NCBI RefSeq assembly: GCF_017980685.1
Contig: NZ_JACXXO010000001.1
Span: 434,001-498,000, forward strand
Length of the DNA stretch: 64,000 bases
From: Pseudomonas iridis
Lineage (GTDB): Bacteria; Pseudomonadota; Gammaproteobacteria; Pseudomonadales; Pseudomonadaceae
Direction of reading: 5' to 3'
Of the stretch, positions 8,002 through 16,582 are shown piece after piece (the first letter of the stretch is position 1; each line of letters begins with the position of its first letter). Under the pieces are notes generated by a model. That model saw only the letters and a program-made list of their open reading frames with translations, was not told where the DNA came from and did not search any database. Made by a program: the position numbers and the translations under genes.

Positions 8002-10146
8002 TCAGGATATTTCACGACGGAAAGGAGGCAACGCATTGAGGATCGCCTTGCCGTAGCGCTGGGTGACCAGCCGCCGATCGAGCAAGGTGATGGTGCCGCG
8101 GTCTTCTTCGGTACGCAGCAGACGACCGCAGGCCTGAACCAGCTTCAGCGAGGCATCGGGCACCGAGATTTCCATGAATGGATTGCCGCCCCGGGCTTCG
8201 ATCCACTCCGCCAGTGCCGCCTCGACCGGGTCGTCCGGTACCGAGAACGGGATCTTGGCGATCACCACGTGCTCGCAATACGCGCCCGGCAAGTCGACAC
8301 CCTCGGCAAAACTGGCCAGACCGAACAGCACGCTGGAATCGCCGCCATCGACCCGCGCCTTGTGCTTGTTCAGGGTTTCCTGTTTCGACAGGTTGCCTTG
8401 AATGAACACTTGCTTGCGCCAGTCACGGTCCAGACCATCGAACACGTCCTGCATCTGTTTGCGCGAAGAAAACAGCACCAGCGTGCCGCGTGAGCCTTCG
8501 ACCAGGTCCGGCAAATCACGGATGATCGCCGCCGTGTGGGCAGGAGCGTCGCGTGGGTCGGCCTTCAGATCCGGCACCCGCAGCACGCCGGCATCGGCGT
8601 GATGGAACGGGCTCGGCACCACGGCGGTGACGGCTTTCTTCGGCAGACCGGCACGCATGCGGAAGCGGTCGAACGTGCCGAGGGCGGTCAGAGTGGCCGA
8701 GGTGACCAGGCAACCATAGGCGACATTCCACAGGCTGCGACGCAAGGTTTCAGCGGCGAGAATCGGGCTGGCGTTGACCTCGATATCAAACAGCGAACCG
8801 CTTTCGGCCAAGGTCAGCCAGCGCGCCATGGGCGGGCTGTCTTCCGGGTCTTCGGCGGTGAACGCGGTCCAGAGCTCCCAATTGCCGGACGCCCGCGACA
8901 ACAGGCTGCCGAACAGTGGATACCATTCTTCGGCCTGATTGCTGGCGATGCCGATATTGACCTCGCCATCCATGCCTTCCTTGAGCAGGTCGGTCAGGCG
9001 CGTGAACAGGTCATTGAGGCGGGAGAAGCCTTTTTTCAGCTCGATGCCCATTTCACGCATGTGCTCGGGAATGACCCCGGCGACAAAGCGATGGCGCGGC
9101 CGCTCGCGGCCTTCGACGTCTTCGCCGGGTTTGAAATCGGCAACTTGCTCGCAGGCGCTGAACATGAACTGCTGCTGGGCCTTGATCTCACGCGCCAGCT
9201 CCGGCACTTGCTCGATCAATTTGCCAAGATCGCCCGGCAGTGGGTGTTGGGCCAACAGCTTGGTGAGGTTCTTGGCGGTGGTTTCCAGCCAGTCGGCAGT
9301 GGAACGCAAACGCGTGTAATGGGCGAAATGGCCGATCGCCTTGTCCGGCAGGTGGTGGCCTTCGTCGAATACGTAGATGGTGTCGCGGGGGTCGGGCAGC
9401 ACGGCGCCGCCGCCCAATGCCAGGTCAGCCAGGACCATGTCGTGGTTGGTGACGATGACATCAACTTTGCCCATACCTTCGCGCGCCTTGTAAAAGGCGC
9501 ACTGGCCGAAGTTCGGGCAATGGCGGTTGGTGCATTGGCTGTGGTCGGTGGTCAGTCGCGCCCAATCGGCGTCTTCGAGCGCGGTCGACCAGCTGTCGCG
9601 GTCGCCGTCCCATTTATTGCCGGCGAGCTTCTCGATCATGCTGGTGAACAGCTTCTGACTGGCCTCATCGACCTCGATCTTGAAGCCTTCTTCTTCGAAC
9701 AACTGAGCGGTGGCGGTTTGCGCGTGGCCTTCCTGCAACAACATGTCGAGTTTGGACAGACACATGTAGCGACCACGGCCCTTGGCCAGCGCGAAGCTGA
9801 AATTCAGCCCGCTGTTGCGCATCAGGTCAGGCAAGTCCTTGTAGACGATCTGCTCTTGCAGGGCCACCGTCGCGGTGGCGATCACCAGGCGTTTGCCGGC
9901 AGCTTTCGCCGTCGGAATCGCCGCCAGGCTGTAGGCCACGGTTTTACCGGTACCGGTGCCGGCTTCCACCGCGACAATCGCGGGGTCGCCACTGCGCCGG
10001 CCTTCGTCGTCGGTGTCGATATCCCCGAGGACTTTGGCGATTTCAGCGATCATCAGGCGCTGGCCGTAACGCGGCTTGAGGCTCTTGGCCTCTAGAAAAC
10101 GCGAGTAGGCGCCCTGGATCGTGGTTTTGAGTTCAGTGCTGATCAT
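8002..10146 (-). CDS. dinG: ATP-dependent DNA helicase DinG
   Basis: Encodes 714 residues of the XPD/Rad3-like superfamily 2 helicases, which unwind DNA 5' to 3' and resolve R-loops and other structures during repair. Seen: Walker A in VEAGTGTGKTVAYSLAAIP; four cysteines for the 4Fe-4S cluster (YMCLSK, then QCTNRHCPNFGQCAF); the DEGH box VFDEGHHLPDKA; and the C-terminal VLFGLASFAEGVDLPG and QACGRLLRTEEDRG motifs. Length agrees with E. coli DinG. Monocistronic here. No clear LexA box was seen in the short upstream region. Confidence 0.95.
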   Translation of the reverse strand: MISTELKTTIQGAYSRFLEAKSLKPRYGQRLMIAEIAKVLGDIDTDDEGRRSGDPAIVAVEAGTGTGKTVAYSLAAIPTAKAAGKRLVIATATVALQEQIVYKDLPDLMRNSGLNFSFALAKGRGRYMCLSKLDMLLQEGHAQTATAQLFEEEGFKIEVDEASQKLFTSMIEKLAGNKWDGDRDSWSTALEDADWARLTTDHSQCTNRHCPNFGQCAFYKAREGMGKVDVIVTNHDMVLADLALGGGAVLPDPRDTIYVFDEGHHLPDKAIGHFAHYTRLRSTADWLETTAKNLTKLLAQHPLPGDLGKLIEQVPELAREIKAQQQFMFSACEQVADFKPGEDVEGRERPRHRFVAGVIPEHMREMGIELKKGFSRLNDLFTRLTDLLKEGMDGEVNIGIASNQAEEWYPLFGSLLSRASGNWELWTAFTAEDPEDSPPMARWLTLAESGSLFDIEVNASPILAAETLRRSLWNVAYGCLVTSATLTALGTFDRFRMRAGLPKKAVTAVVPSPFHHADAGVLRVPDLKADPRDAPAHTAAIIRDLPDLVEGSRGTLVLFSSRKQMQDVFDGLDRDWRKQVFIQGNLSKQETLNKHKARVDGGDSSVLFGLASFAEGVDLPGAYCEHVVIAKIPFSVPDDPVEAALAEWIEARGGNPFMEISVPDASLKLVQACGRLLRTEEDRGTITLLDRRLVTQRYGKAILNALPPFRREIS

Positions 10147-10244
10147 TGAGTGTCGGGCGCAAAAACGCTGGATAAATTTTCAGTGATTCGGTTCGGCGGC
10201 TATCATACCCCGCTAATCGATATCGCGCAGATCGGAGTACCCCA

Positions 10245-10709
10245 ATGACACTTTTTAGCCTCGTTTATCCCCTGCATGTACTGGCCGCTTTAGTCTGGGT
10301 CGGCGGTATGTTTTTCGCCTGGATAGTCTTGCGCCCCGCGGCTATGAAGGCTCTGGACGGCCCCAATCGGCTGACGCTGTGGGTAGAAGTATTTCAAGGT
10401 TTTTTCCGCTGGGTCTGGGTCGCGGTGATCCTGTTGCCAATCAGCGGCGTGGGTATGCTGCATCTGCAGCAAGTCGGGTTCGAGACCGCACCGAAATACG
10501 TGCAGGTGATGATGGGTTTGTATGTGGTGATGACCGCGCTGTTTATCCGGATTCAGGGGCTGATGCTGCCGGAGTTGCGCAAAGCGGTTGAAGCGAAGGA
10601 CTGGCCGGCGGGTGCGGCGGTGCTGGGGCGGATTCGGCGGGTGGTGGGACTTAATCTGATTGTCGGGTTGGTGCTGGTGGCGATTGCGGCGGCTCGGCCG
10701 ATGTTCTGA
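10245..10709 (+). CDS. CopD-family four-helix membrane protein
   Basis: Encodes a 154-residue integral membrane protein with four hydrophobic segments (about residues 5-28, 48-72, 82-105 and 128-150). A histidine in the first helix (YPLHVLAALVWVGGMFFAWIVLRPA) is typical of the CopD/YuiD-like superfamily, which binds haem or copper. It diverges from dinG with a ~100-base gap and is followed by a paired-repeat element. Function is unknown beyond family level; some relatives take part in copper uptake or cytochrome handling. Confidence 0.75.
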   Translation: MTLFSLVYPLHVLAALVWVGGMFFAWIVLRPAAMKALDGPNRLTLWVEVFQGFFRWVWVAVILLPISGVGMLHLQQVGFETAPKYVQVMMGLYVVMTALFIRIQGLMLPELRKAVEAKDWPAGAAVLGRIRRVVGLNLIVGLVLVAIAAARPMF

Positions 10710-10733
10710 AGTACGGACGCTGAAGATCAGGAG

Positions 10734-10909
10734 CCCTCACCCTAGCCCTCTCCCAGAGGGAGAGGGGACCGATCCGGGGATATTCGAGAAATACACCGAC
10801 GTGAAAAATTTGCCGTGAATCCACAATCGACACGATGTTTCAGGTCGTTGGATATCGTCAGACACCTCGGTCGGCCCCCTCTCCCCTTGGGAGAGGGCTG
10901 GGGTGAGGG
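10734..10909. repeat. Paired-palindrome repeat element, copy 1
   Basis: Two inverted copies of a ~35-base C-rich repeat (CCCTCACCCTAGCCCTCTCC.. and its complement ..GGGAGAGGGCTGGGGTGAGGG) bound a ~105-base spacer. The same element recurs at 19047 and 50317. Copies 1 and 2 also share much of the spacer (GATCCGGGGATATTCGAGA). It contains no ORF and looks like a small non-autonomous MITE/BIME-like unit. Confidence 0.8.
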
Positions 10910-10916
10910 AAAGCTT

Positions 10917-11675
10917 TTAAAGGCGTTGCACAGTCACCGCACCCGCCGCACCCACTGGCCCCGGCTGACCATCAGCGCCAGCCTTGCCGCTCTTGCCGCC
11001 ATCGGCGCGGTACACCAGGCAGCCCTTGGACTTGCCACCCTTCCCCGCCTTGCCGCCAACACCCGCCGGGCCACCGGCGCCGCCAGCCACATTGACCTTG
11101 ATCAGCTCGACCGGAAATTCGCGCGGTACTTCAAGCCGCACCAGCGCGCCCGGTGCACCTGGCTGGCCATCGCTGCCGTCACTGCCATCCGCACCGTGCC
11201 CGGCCGAGCCATAGGTGCAGCCCGGATCTTCACCGTTGCCACCATCAAGACCGACAAACCCCGGCGCGCCCGTGCCACCGCGCGCATCGACTTGCAGCTG
11301 CGATGCGTTCAATGCCTTGAATTGCAAATTCAGATTGCGCCCTGCGCGGGCGGCTTTTTCATAAGTGCCCGGGGCTCCACGAGCGGTGATCCAGCTGCCT
11401 TCGCTCAGTTCTGCGCGATTGACTTTCATGTCCAGCGCCTGCTCACCCGGAACGATAGCGATCCGCGCTTCATGGCCGAGGCGCAACTCACCGACACTCA
11501 ACTCAGTCACATTGGCGGGAATCAGCAAAGTGCCGTAATCGGCCACTTCCAGTTTTTCAAGTTGCAAGGTGCCGGCGGTGTTTGGCAGGCGCATCAGGGA
11601 ATTGGTTTCGACGCTGACCACCTGGGCACAGGCCAACGGGCTGATAAATGCAGCGAGCAGACAAAGTTTACGCAT
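10917..11675 (-). CDS. Secreted collagen-like glycine-rich protein
   Basis: Encodes 252 residues. A signal peptide (MRKLCLLAAFISPLACA) is followed by a beta-type domain of ~100 residues and then two glycine-rich blocks. These are GTGAPGFVGLDGGNGEDPG... and GGAGGPAGVGGKAGKGGKSKG, both with collagen-like Gly-x-y periods. Each block contains one cysteine within CTYG/GCLVY, possibly a disulphide. The ATG at 11675 with GGAGG upstream is preferred to longer in-frame starts. The start overlaps the end of the DUF1145 gene by eight bases, so translation is probably coupled. Role unknown; surface or extracellular adhesion is conceivable. Confidence 0.7.
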   Translation of the reverse strand: MRKLCLLAAFISPLACAQVVSVETNSLMRLPNTAGTLQLEKLEVADYGTLLIPANVTELSVGELRLGHEARIAIVPGEQALDMKVNRAELSEGSWITARGAPGTYEKAARAGRNLNLQFKALNASQLQVDARGGTGAPGFVGLDGGNGEDPGCTYGSAGHGADGSDGSDGQPGAPGALVRLEVPREFPVELIKVNVAGGAGGPAGVGGKAGKGGKSKGCLVYRADGGKSGKAGADGQPGPVGAAGAVTVQRL

Positions 11676-11949
11676 GGGAAGAAGCCTCCGGAGCGGCCGG
11701 GGCCGGGATGGTTTGCAGGTGGAATACGCCGAACAACAGGATGCGGCCACGATCACGCCAAGGGTGCGGGCGCCCCTTGAGGCTGCGATTGCACAGCAGC
11801 ATTTCGAGCACATGGATCAGCAACAGCAGACCGCCGGCCAGATTGACCAACAGGTGCAGCGGATGTACGAACGGCACCAGCTGATTAGCCAGCACCACGC
11901 AGCAGAACAGCAGGGTCAATAATCGCCCCAGCCCCCAAAACACTTTCAT
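11668..11949 (-). CDS. DUF1145 (YhhL-like) small membrane protein
   Basis: Encodes 93 residues with two hydrophobic helices (LLTLLFCCVVLANQLVPF and LHLLVNLAGGLLLLIHVLEM), a basic stretch, and the ILLFGVFHL segment characteristic of DUF1145/YhhL proteins. The ATG at 11949 with GGGGGAG upstream is preferred to the longer frame. It is the first gene of a two-gene unit with the collagen-like protein, whose start it overlaps by eight bases. Inner membrane; function unknown. Confidence 0.75.
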   Translation of the reverse strand: MKVFWGLGRLLTLLFCCVVLANQLVPFVHPLHLLVNLAGGLLLLIHVLEMLLCNRSLKGRPHPWRDRGRILLFGVFHLQTIPAPAAPEASSHA

Positions 11950-12112
11950 ACGCTCCCCCGTGTTGCGAATTATTCTTTGGGCGCACAGTAACGGCTTCTG
12001 CGGGGGATAAGCCAGAGGCAAAAATGAAAAATCATTATGCAGCCGCCAAATGGCTGCCGGATCGACACTAATCGCCGTCCGACAGCTCTAGCTTGCGGAC
12101 TACAGACCCATC

Positions 12113-12835
12113 CTAACGATTGATATGTAACTCCACGCGACGGTTTTGCGCGCGGCCCTCGTCCGTTGCGTTGTCAGCCACTGGCTCACCCTCGCCACGC
12201 CCTTCACTGGTGAGTTTGTTCGGTGCAAGCCCCTGACTCAGCAGGTAAGCGGCCACACTGCTGGCGCGCCGTTCCGACAATGCCTGGTTATACGCATCCG
12301 AGCCTTTGCTGTCGGTATGACCGATCACCTTGATGCTCACCACGTCGGCGTTGCGCAGTTTGTCCATCAGGGTATCGAGCTGAGCTGTCGCTGCCGGGGT
12401 CAGGTCGGACTTGTCGAATGCGAACAACACATCGCCGGCATCGCTCAAGGTGACAACTTCGGTTTGCGTCGCCGGTTCGACCGGTTTTTCAACGACCGGA
12501 TACTGCGGCAGTGGGCAGCCACGGTGATCGACTGGCGTGTTGGCCGGGGTATCCGGGCAACGGTCGCGACGGTCGAACACGCCGTCGTCGTCTTCATCGC
12601 CATCCTGGGCGTAACAGATCAGTCCGCCGGTTAAAATCCCCAGCGCTGCGCCGCCACCGGCCCAGCCAGCGCTTTCAATAGCGCCGAGCCCGCCGCCGAC
12701 CAGCCCGCCAAGAAGGCTGCAGATCGGCCACGTACGTTGATTGAGGGGGGCAGTGCCATCGCTGTGAGTGGCGCAACCGGTCAGCAAACTGCCAAGCAGC
12801 AGCACCGGCAAGACGGACCTTGAGAAAACAGTCAT
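12113..12835 (-). CDS. OmpA-family lipoprotein with glycine zipper and TSP3-type Ca-binding loop (paralogue A)
   Basis: Encodes 240 residues: lipobox LLTGC, a glycine-zipper region (LLGGLVGGGLGAIESAGWAGGG), an acidic DGDEDDDGVFDRRDRCPDTP repeat of the thrombospondin type 3 kind, and a C-terminal OmpA domain (FAFDKSDLT, VIGHTDSKGSDAYNQALSERRA, AQNRRVELHI). It probably links outer membrane and peptidoglycan. It is a tandem paralogue of the neighbouring gene at 12925, in the same order of domains. Confidence 0.9.
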   Translation of the reverse strand: MTVFSRSVLPVLLLGSLLTGCATHSDGTAPLNQRTWPICSLLGGLVGGGLGAIESAGWAGGGAALGILTGGLICYAQDGDEDDDGVFDRRDRCPDTPANTPVDHRGCPLPQYPVVEKPVEPATQTEVVTLSDAGDVLFAFDKSDLTPAATAQLDTLMDKLRNADVVSIKVIGHTDSKGSDAYNQALSERRASSVAAYLLSQGLAPNKLTSEGRGEGEPVADNATDEGRAQNRRVELHINR

Positions 12836-12924
12836 TGTGAAAGCTCCTGTGTCACCGGCCCATACCGGTTACACAGGAGTAAAGACCCGCATCCGCGACT
12901 GCACAAGCCGCGGATGCAAGAGGA

Positions 12925-13620
12925 CTAACGGTTGATTTTGATTTCGGTACGACGGTTCTGAGCACGACCGTCAGCGGTTTTGTTATCCGCAACTGGCTGG
13001 CTTTCACCGGCGCCGGTCACCGAAACGAAGCTGCCCTGCGGTATGCCGCTCTCGACCAGGTACTTGACCACCGAGTGTGCACGACGATCCGACAGTTTCT
13101 GGTTGTAGGCATCGCTGCCCACGCTGTCGGTGTGACCGGTGACGGTCAGTTGCGCAGTCGAGGATTCCTGTTTCAGGCGCGTGGCGACCTTGTCGAGCAC
13201 CATTTTGTCAGCGCCGGTCAGCGTGGCTTTGTCGAACTGGAAGTGAACATCGCGGATGACGATGGTTTCTTCCTTGACCACTACGGCTTCTTCAACCACT
13301 GGCGCAGGGACGGGTGGAGGGCAACCATCTGCATCGACCTGCACACCTTTAGGCGTGCCCGGGCACTTGTCGCGGCTGTCCGGCACGCCATCGCCGTCTT
13401 CGTCGCCATCACCGTGCACCCAGCAATAGGCCGCCGCCATACCACCGACGATCAGCGCGCCGCCGCCCGCCCACGATGCACTCTCGGTCGCGCCGAGACC
13501 GGCACCGACGACACCACCGACCGCCGCACAGGTCGGCCAGTCGGTTTTCTGCAAACCTGCGCAACCAGTCAACACACTGGTTAGCAGAACCAAGGGTAAT
13601 GCTGTCCGAACTATGCTCAT
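12925..13620 (-). CDS. OmpA-family lipoprotein with glycine zipper and TSP3-type loop (paralogue B)
   Basis: Encodes 231 residues with the same plan as its neighbour: lipobox VLTGC, glycine zipper with ATESASWAGGG, DGDEDGDGVPDSRDKCPGTP, and an OmpA domain (FQFDKATLTGADK, VTGHTDSVGSDAYNQKLSDRRA, AQNRRTEIKI). The two genes are a tandem duplication separated by 89 bases. The upstream member of the pair on this strand is this gene, so paralogue A could be cotranscribed, although each has its own ribosome binding site. Confidence 0.9.
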   Translation of the reverse strand: MSIVRTALPLVLLTSVLTGCAGLQKTDWPTCAAVGGVVGAGLGATESASWAGGGALIVGGMAAAYCWVHGDGDEDGDGVPDSRDKCPGTPKGVQVDADGCPPPVPAPVVEEAVVVKEETIVIRDVHFQFDKATLTGADKMVLDKVATRLKQESSTAQLTVTGHTDSVGSDAYNQKLSDRRAHSVVKYLVESGIPQGSFVSVTGAGESQPVADNKTADGRAQNRRTEIKINR

Positions 13621-13819
13621 CTAGTTTTCTCCTGAGGGATCGGCTTGAAACCGATTCAGGGAGTAAAGACCGGAGTTTTAATCTCCGCCAGCAATAGACG
13701 ACTGCTGTTTGCCACCGTGTTCACAGGACTTCGACGTTTTTGCTGGAAACCTGCGAGACAGGGCTCTTTGCTGCCGCAGTCAGGCAGGCTAGTCTTGGCG
13801 GTCTGATTGAGGAGCTTCG

Positions 13820-14317
13820 ATGAACGCCGCCATTTCTTCCCGCACGCCCCAACAGGCGTTAGCCGCTTTGCTGGATCGCTATGCCCCGGCGCGCTTGCTG
13901 CTGATCGGCGCCAGTGAATTCCCGGCATTGGCCGCTTTTAAAGCAGCCCACCCGGACACCTGCGTGGCCCATGCCGCCCCGGGAGCCTTGCCTGCTGAAC
14001 TGGCGGCGCGGCGTTTCGATCTGGCCCTTGTAGTCGATTGCCTGGAACATTTGCCCAAGCGCGACGGCCTGAATCTGCTGGGTGGCATTCGTAATCTCAA
14101 CGCCAGTCGCATTGCGGTGCTGGCGGATCTGTCGGCCAGTGGCTGGCAGGAAACCGATTTCTATTCGCTGGCGCTGCAAGCCAGCGAGCGCTTTGCCCGC
14201 GACGAGCAAGTTCTGACTCTGTTCACCTATGATCTGCTTGACTACAAACAAGTCCCCGACTGGCTCAACTCACGGTTCTGGGCCAATCCGGAAAACTTCG
14301 GGAAATATTGGTGGTAA
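13820..14317 (+). CDS. Conserved Pseudomonas protein, DUF6231-like, methyltransferase-like fold
   Basis: Encodes 165 residues. The first part reads like a degenerate Rossmann/methyltransferase core: RLLLIGASE, then [39 protein letters not shown]. No complete SAM-binding loop is visible. The C-terminus ends in [16 protein letters not shown]. From memory this matches the DUF6231 family, restricted to pseudomonads. It is the first gene of a short + strand run with the YchJ-like gene four bases downstream, so the two are likely cotranslated. Confidence 0.65.
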   Translation: MNAAISSRTPQQALAALLDRYAPARLLLIGASEFPALAAFKAAHPDTCVAHAAPGALPAELAARRFDLALVVDCLEHLPKRDGLNLLGGIRNLNASRIAVLADLSASGWQETDFYSLALQASERFARDEQVLTLFTYDLLDYKQVPDWLNSRFWANPENFGKYWW

Positions 14318-14321
14318 TGCA

Positions 14322-14798
14322 ATGAGTACAGCCATTTGCCCTTGCGGCAGCGGCAATCTGCTGGATGCCTGCTGCGGTCATTATCACGAAGGCCTCCCGG
14401 CCCCGTGCGCCGAAGCCTTGATGCGCTCGCGCTACAGCGCCTATGTGCTGGGGCTGATCGATTATCTGGTGGCGACCACCCTGCCCGCCCAGCAAGCAGG
14501 GCTGGACCGGCAATCAATCGGCGCCTGGAGTGCGCAAAGCACTTGGCTGGGCCTCGAGGTCGAAAGCTCGGAAGTCTTCGGCGGCCAGCCGGAACACGCC
14601 TTTGTCACCTTCACCGCGCGCTGGCACGACAGCCAGGGCGAACACAGCCACCGCGAACGCTCTTCATTTGTGCAGAACGCCGGGCGTTGGTATTTCATCG
14701 ATCCGACGGTGCAGTTGAAACTGGGGCGCAACGACAGTTGCCCGTGCGCCAGCGGGCAGAAGTTCAAGAAGTGCTGTGCGGGTTACTTCGGCGCTTGA
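14322..14798 (+). CDS. YchJ-family SEC-C motif protein
   Basis: Encodes 158 residues with a zinc-binding SEC-C-like cysteine cluster at both ends ([14 protein letters not shown] at the N-terminus and [13 protein letters not shown] at the C-terminus) and the YchJ core [18 protein letters not shown] between them. The family (UPF0225) is widespread; its function is unknown, though YchJ-type domains are NTF2-like. The ATG at 14322 lies four bases after the stop of the preceding gene. The gene at 15347 encodes another protein with a C-terminal SEC-C motif. Confidence 0.88.
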   Translation: MSTAICPCGSGNLLDACCGHYHEGLPAPCAEALMRSRYSAYVLGLIDYLVATTLPAQQAGLDRQSIGAWSAQSTWLGLEVESSEVFGGQPEHAFVTFTARWHDSQGEHSHRERSSFVQNAGRWYFIDPTVQLKLGRNDSCPCASGQKFKKCCAGYFGA

Positions 14799-14855
14799 GA
14801 TGAAAAAATCGGCCAATCTTTTAGGGCTAGGCTGAGCGACAAAAGGAGCTACTCC

Positions 14856-15350
14856 ATGTTTGCTCAACGACGCGCATTGCAATCCCTCGCCTTTTTCCTG
14901 TTTCTGGGGCTCGGCGGCTGCGCCTCATGGTTCGCCGACGATACCCGCGACCCCGCCGTGCATCTGGTAAAAGTCGAAGTGGTGCGCGCCAAACTCCTCG
15001 AGCAGAAGTTCATCCTGCACTTTCGCATCGACAATCCCAACGACAGCGATCTGACCGTGCGCGGCCTGGAATACCGTATTCATCTGGCTGACATGTTGCT
15101 GGCTGAAGGCGAGCATGAACACTGGTTTACCGTCGGCCCCAAACACAGCGCGTACTTCAAAGTGCCGATCCGTACCAACCTGTGGCCGAAGGTAAAAGGC
15201 GTGGTGAAAATGCTGAAAAACTCGAAGCAGCAGATTCCCTATCGATTGCAGGGGGAAATGGAAACCGGTTTATTCATCGCTCACTACGTGCACCTTGAGC
15301 GCAATGGCGTGATAATCCCCGCCGATTTAATTCCGGAGCAACACCGATGA
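14856..15350 (+). CDS. LEA type 2 (WHy domain) lipoprotein
   Basis: Encodes 164 residues: signal peptide with lipobox LGGC, then a water-stress/hypersensitive-response (LEA-14-like) domain ([41 protein letters not shown]..). Such single-domain lipoproteins occur near the outer membrane in pseudomonads and have no defined biochemical role. The stop codon overlaps the start of the next gene (ATGA), implying translational coupling with the histidine-rich SEC-C protein. Confidence 0.85.
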   Translation: MFAQRRALQSLAFFLFLGLGGCASWFADDTRDPAVHLVKVEVVRAKLLEQKFILHFRIDNPNDSDLTVRGLEYRIHLADMLLAEGEHEHWFTVGPKHSAYFKVPIRTNLWPKVKGVVKMLKNSKQQIPYRLQGEMETGLFIAHYVHLERNGVIIPADLIPEQHR

Positions 15351-15556
15351 CCCAACAACCTCATGTCCATGGCCCTGATTGCAACCACGATCATGATCAT
15401 GACCATCATCACGATCACGACCACGGCCATGTTCACGGCCCGAACTGCGGCCACGCCCACCAGGAACCGGTGCGCAATGCCCTGAAAGACGTCGGCCGCA
15501 ACGACCCTTGCCCTTGCGGCAACGGCAAGAAATTCAAGAAGTGCCACGGGGCGTGA
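15347..15556 (+). CDS. Histidine-rich SEC-C metal-binding protein
   Basis: Encodes 69 residues. The first half is almost entirely His/Asp ([18 protein letters not shown]) with two extra cysteines (PDCNHD, PNCGHA). The second half is a classic SEC-C zinc motif ([19 protein letters not shown]) like the C-terminus of SecA. It should bind several metal ions and may act as a zinc or nickel store or chaperone. It overlaps the upstream LEA lipoprotein by four bases. Function inferred from composition only. Confidence 0.8.
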   Translation: MTQQPHVHGPDCNHDHDHDHHHDHDHGHVHGPNCGHAHQEPVRNALKDVGRNDPCPCGNGKKFKKCHGA

Positions 15557-15594
15557 TGTTCCCGGCGAACTATTCCTTCGCCTGATCAACCGCC

Positions 15595-15808
15595 TTCGCG
15601 AGCAGGCTCGCTCCCACAGTTGACCGGTGCCAGGCAAGACACCTGTGTGCACCGCAAATCCTGTGGGAGTTGGCTTGCCAGCGATGAGGCCGCGCTCCCG
15701 GCCGAAATGTCACCTGATACACCGCTATCGCTGGCAAACCAGCTCCAGCAGTGACGGAGTTCCTTCAGTTGCCATGCAATCTACTGTGGGAGCGAGCCTG
15801 CTCGCGAA
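15595..15808. repeat. Nested REPIN
   Basis: The outer inverted pair TTCGCGAGCAGGCTCGCTCC.. (15595-15619) and its complement (15784-15808) enclose an inner pair of the other type, CTGTGGGAGTTGGCTTGCCA.. (15661-15686) and TATCGCTGGCAAACCAGCTC (15725-15748). The region from the end of the His-rich gene to the isochorismatase-like gene holds no ORF. Confidence 0.85.
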
Positions 15809-15832
15809 GAGGCCGGCCCATTCAGTAATGGT

Positions 15833-16390
15833 TCAGCCTGCCGCCAGAATCTGCTCAACCCTGACCACCGTCGCATACTCCCCCTCCAGATTCCCCAGCG
15901 ACATCCCATGCACCTCTTCAGCTGAACGCGGCGTGCCGAAAAAATCAGCCTTGTCGAAGGTGAAGCACGCATCCTCCGCGACCCACGCATCAAACCCCAG
16001 GTTGCCTGCCGTGCGCGCCGTGGACTCCACCGAGTTGTGGGTGGCGACGCCAACGATGATCAACTGCCCGATTCCCGCCTCACGCAGGCGCGCTTGCAGC
16101 CCAGTGGCGCAAAAAGCGTCCGGCACTTGTTTCTGAATCAGCCATTCGCCATCCCGAGGCAAAAATCTCTGCTGAAACTCCACCCCTTCCAGCTCGGGCC
16201 AGAACACTGAATCCGGCGAGCGCGACAGGTGCTGCACATGAATCACCGGCCGCCCACTGCGCCGCCAAACACTCAGCAAATCGAGGATGCGTTCTTCAGC
16301 CAGTGGATTATTGCGCCGCCCCAAGCGCGGATGCAGGATGCCTTTTTGCTGGTCGATGATGATCAGTGCAGCGTTGGCCTGAAGCTCCAT
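15833..16390 (-). CDS. Isochorismatase-like hydrolase lacking the usual catalytic cysteine
   Basis: Encodes 185 residues of the cysteine hydrolase/isochorismatase fold. The catalytic Asp13 (IIIDQQKG) and Lys88 (LIQKQVPDAF) are present, as is the GVATHNSVESTARTAGNLGF strand-loop. The position normally held by the nucleophilic Cys is Ser120. A branch with NSVE at this place exists among family members. The ATG at 16390 starts at the conserved beginning of the fold; the longer frame has no family similarity. Substrate unknown. The gene stands alone and diverges from quiP. Confidence 0.8.
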   Translation of the reverse strand: MELQANAALIIIDQQKGILHPRLGRRNNPLAEERILDLLSVWRRSGRPVIHVQHLSRSPDSVFWPELEGVEFQQRFLPRDGEWLIQKQVPDAFCATGLQARLREAGIGQLIIVGVATHNSVESTARTAGNLGFDAWVAEDACFTFDKADFFGTPRSAEEVHGMSLGNLEGEYATVVRVEQILAAG

Positions 16391-16582
16391 GGCGGTTTTC
16401 TCGCGAGGGTCATTTGATTTGTCGCAGTTCAGCATCTCTCCCTTCAACCAGGCAAGCCATGAAATGATCATCGATCAGTGGCAAGAAATAACCACTCGCC
16501 CCGCTTGCGCGGCATCCTCCTGCTCACTAACGTAGCGCCTTTATTGCGCCCCCAGCCTCTACACCCCCGCAGGAGCTTTGCC

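Noticed and set aside
8536..10095. 519-codon open frame on the + strand
   Set aside because: Antisense shadow of dinG.
15595..15808. CRISPR-like spaced repeats
   Set aside because: The repeats are inverted pairs of known REP types, not direct repeats with regular spacers, and no cas genes are present.
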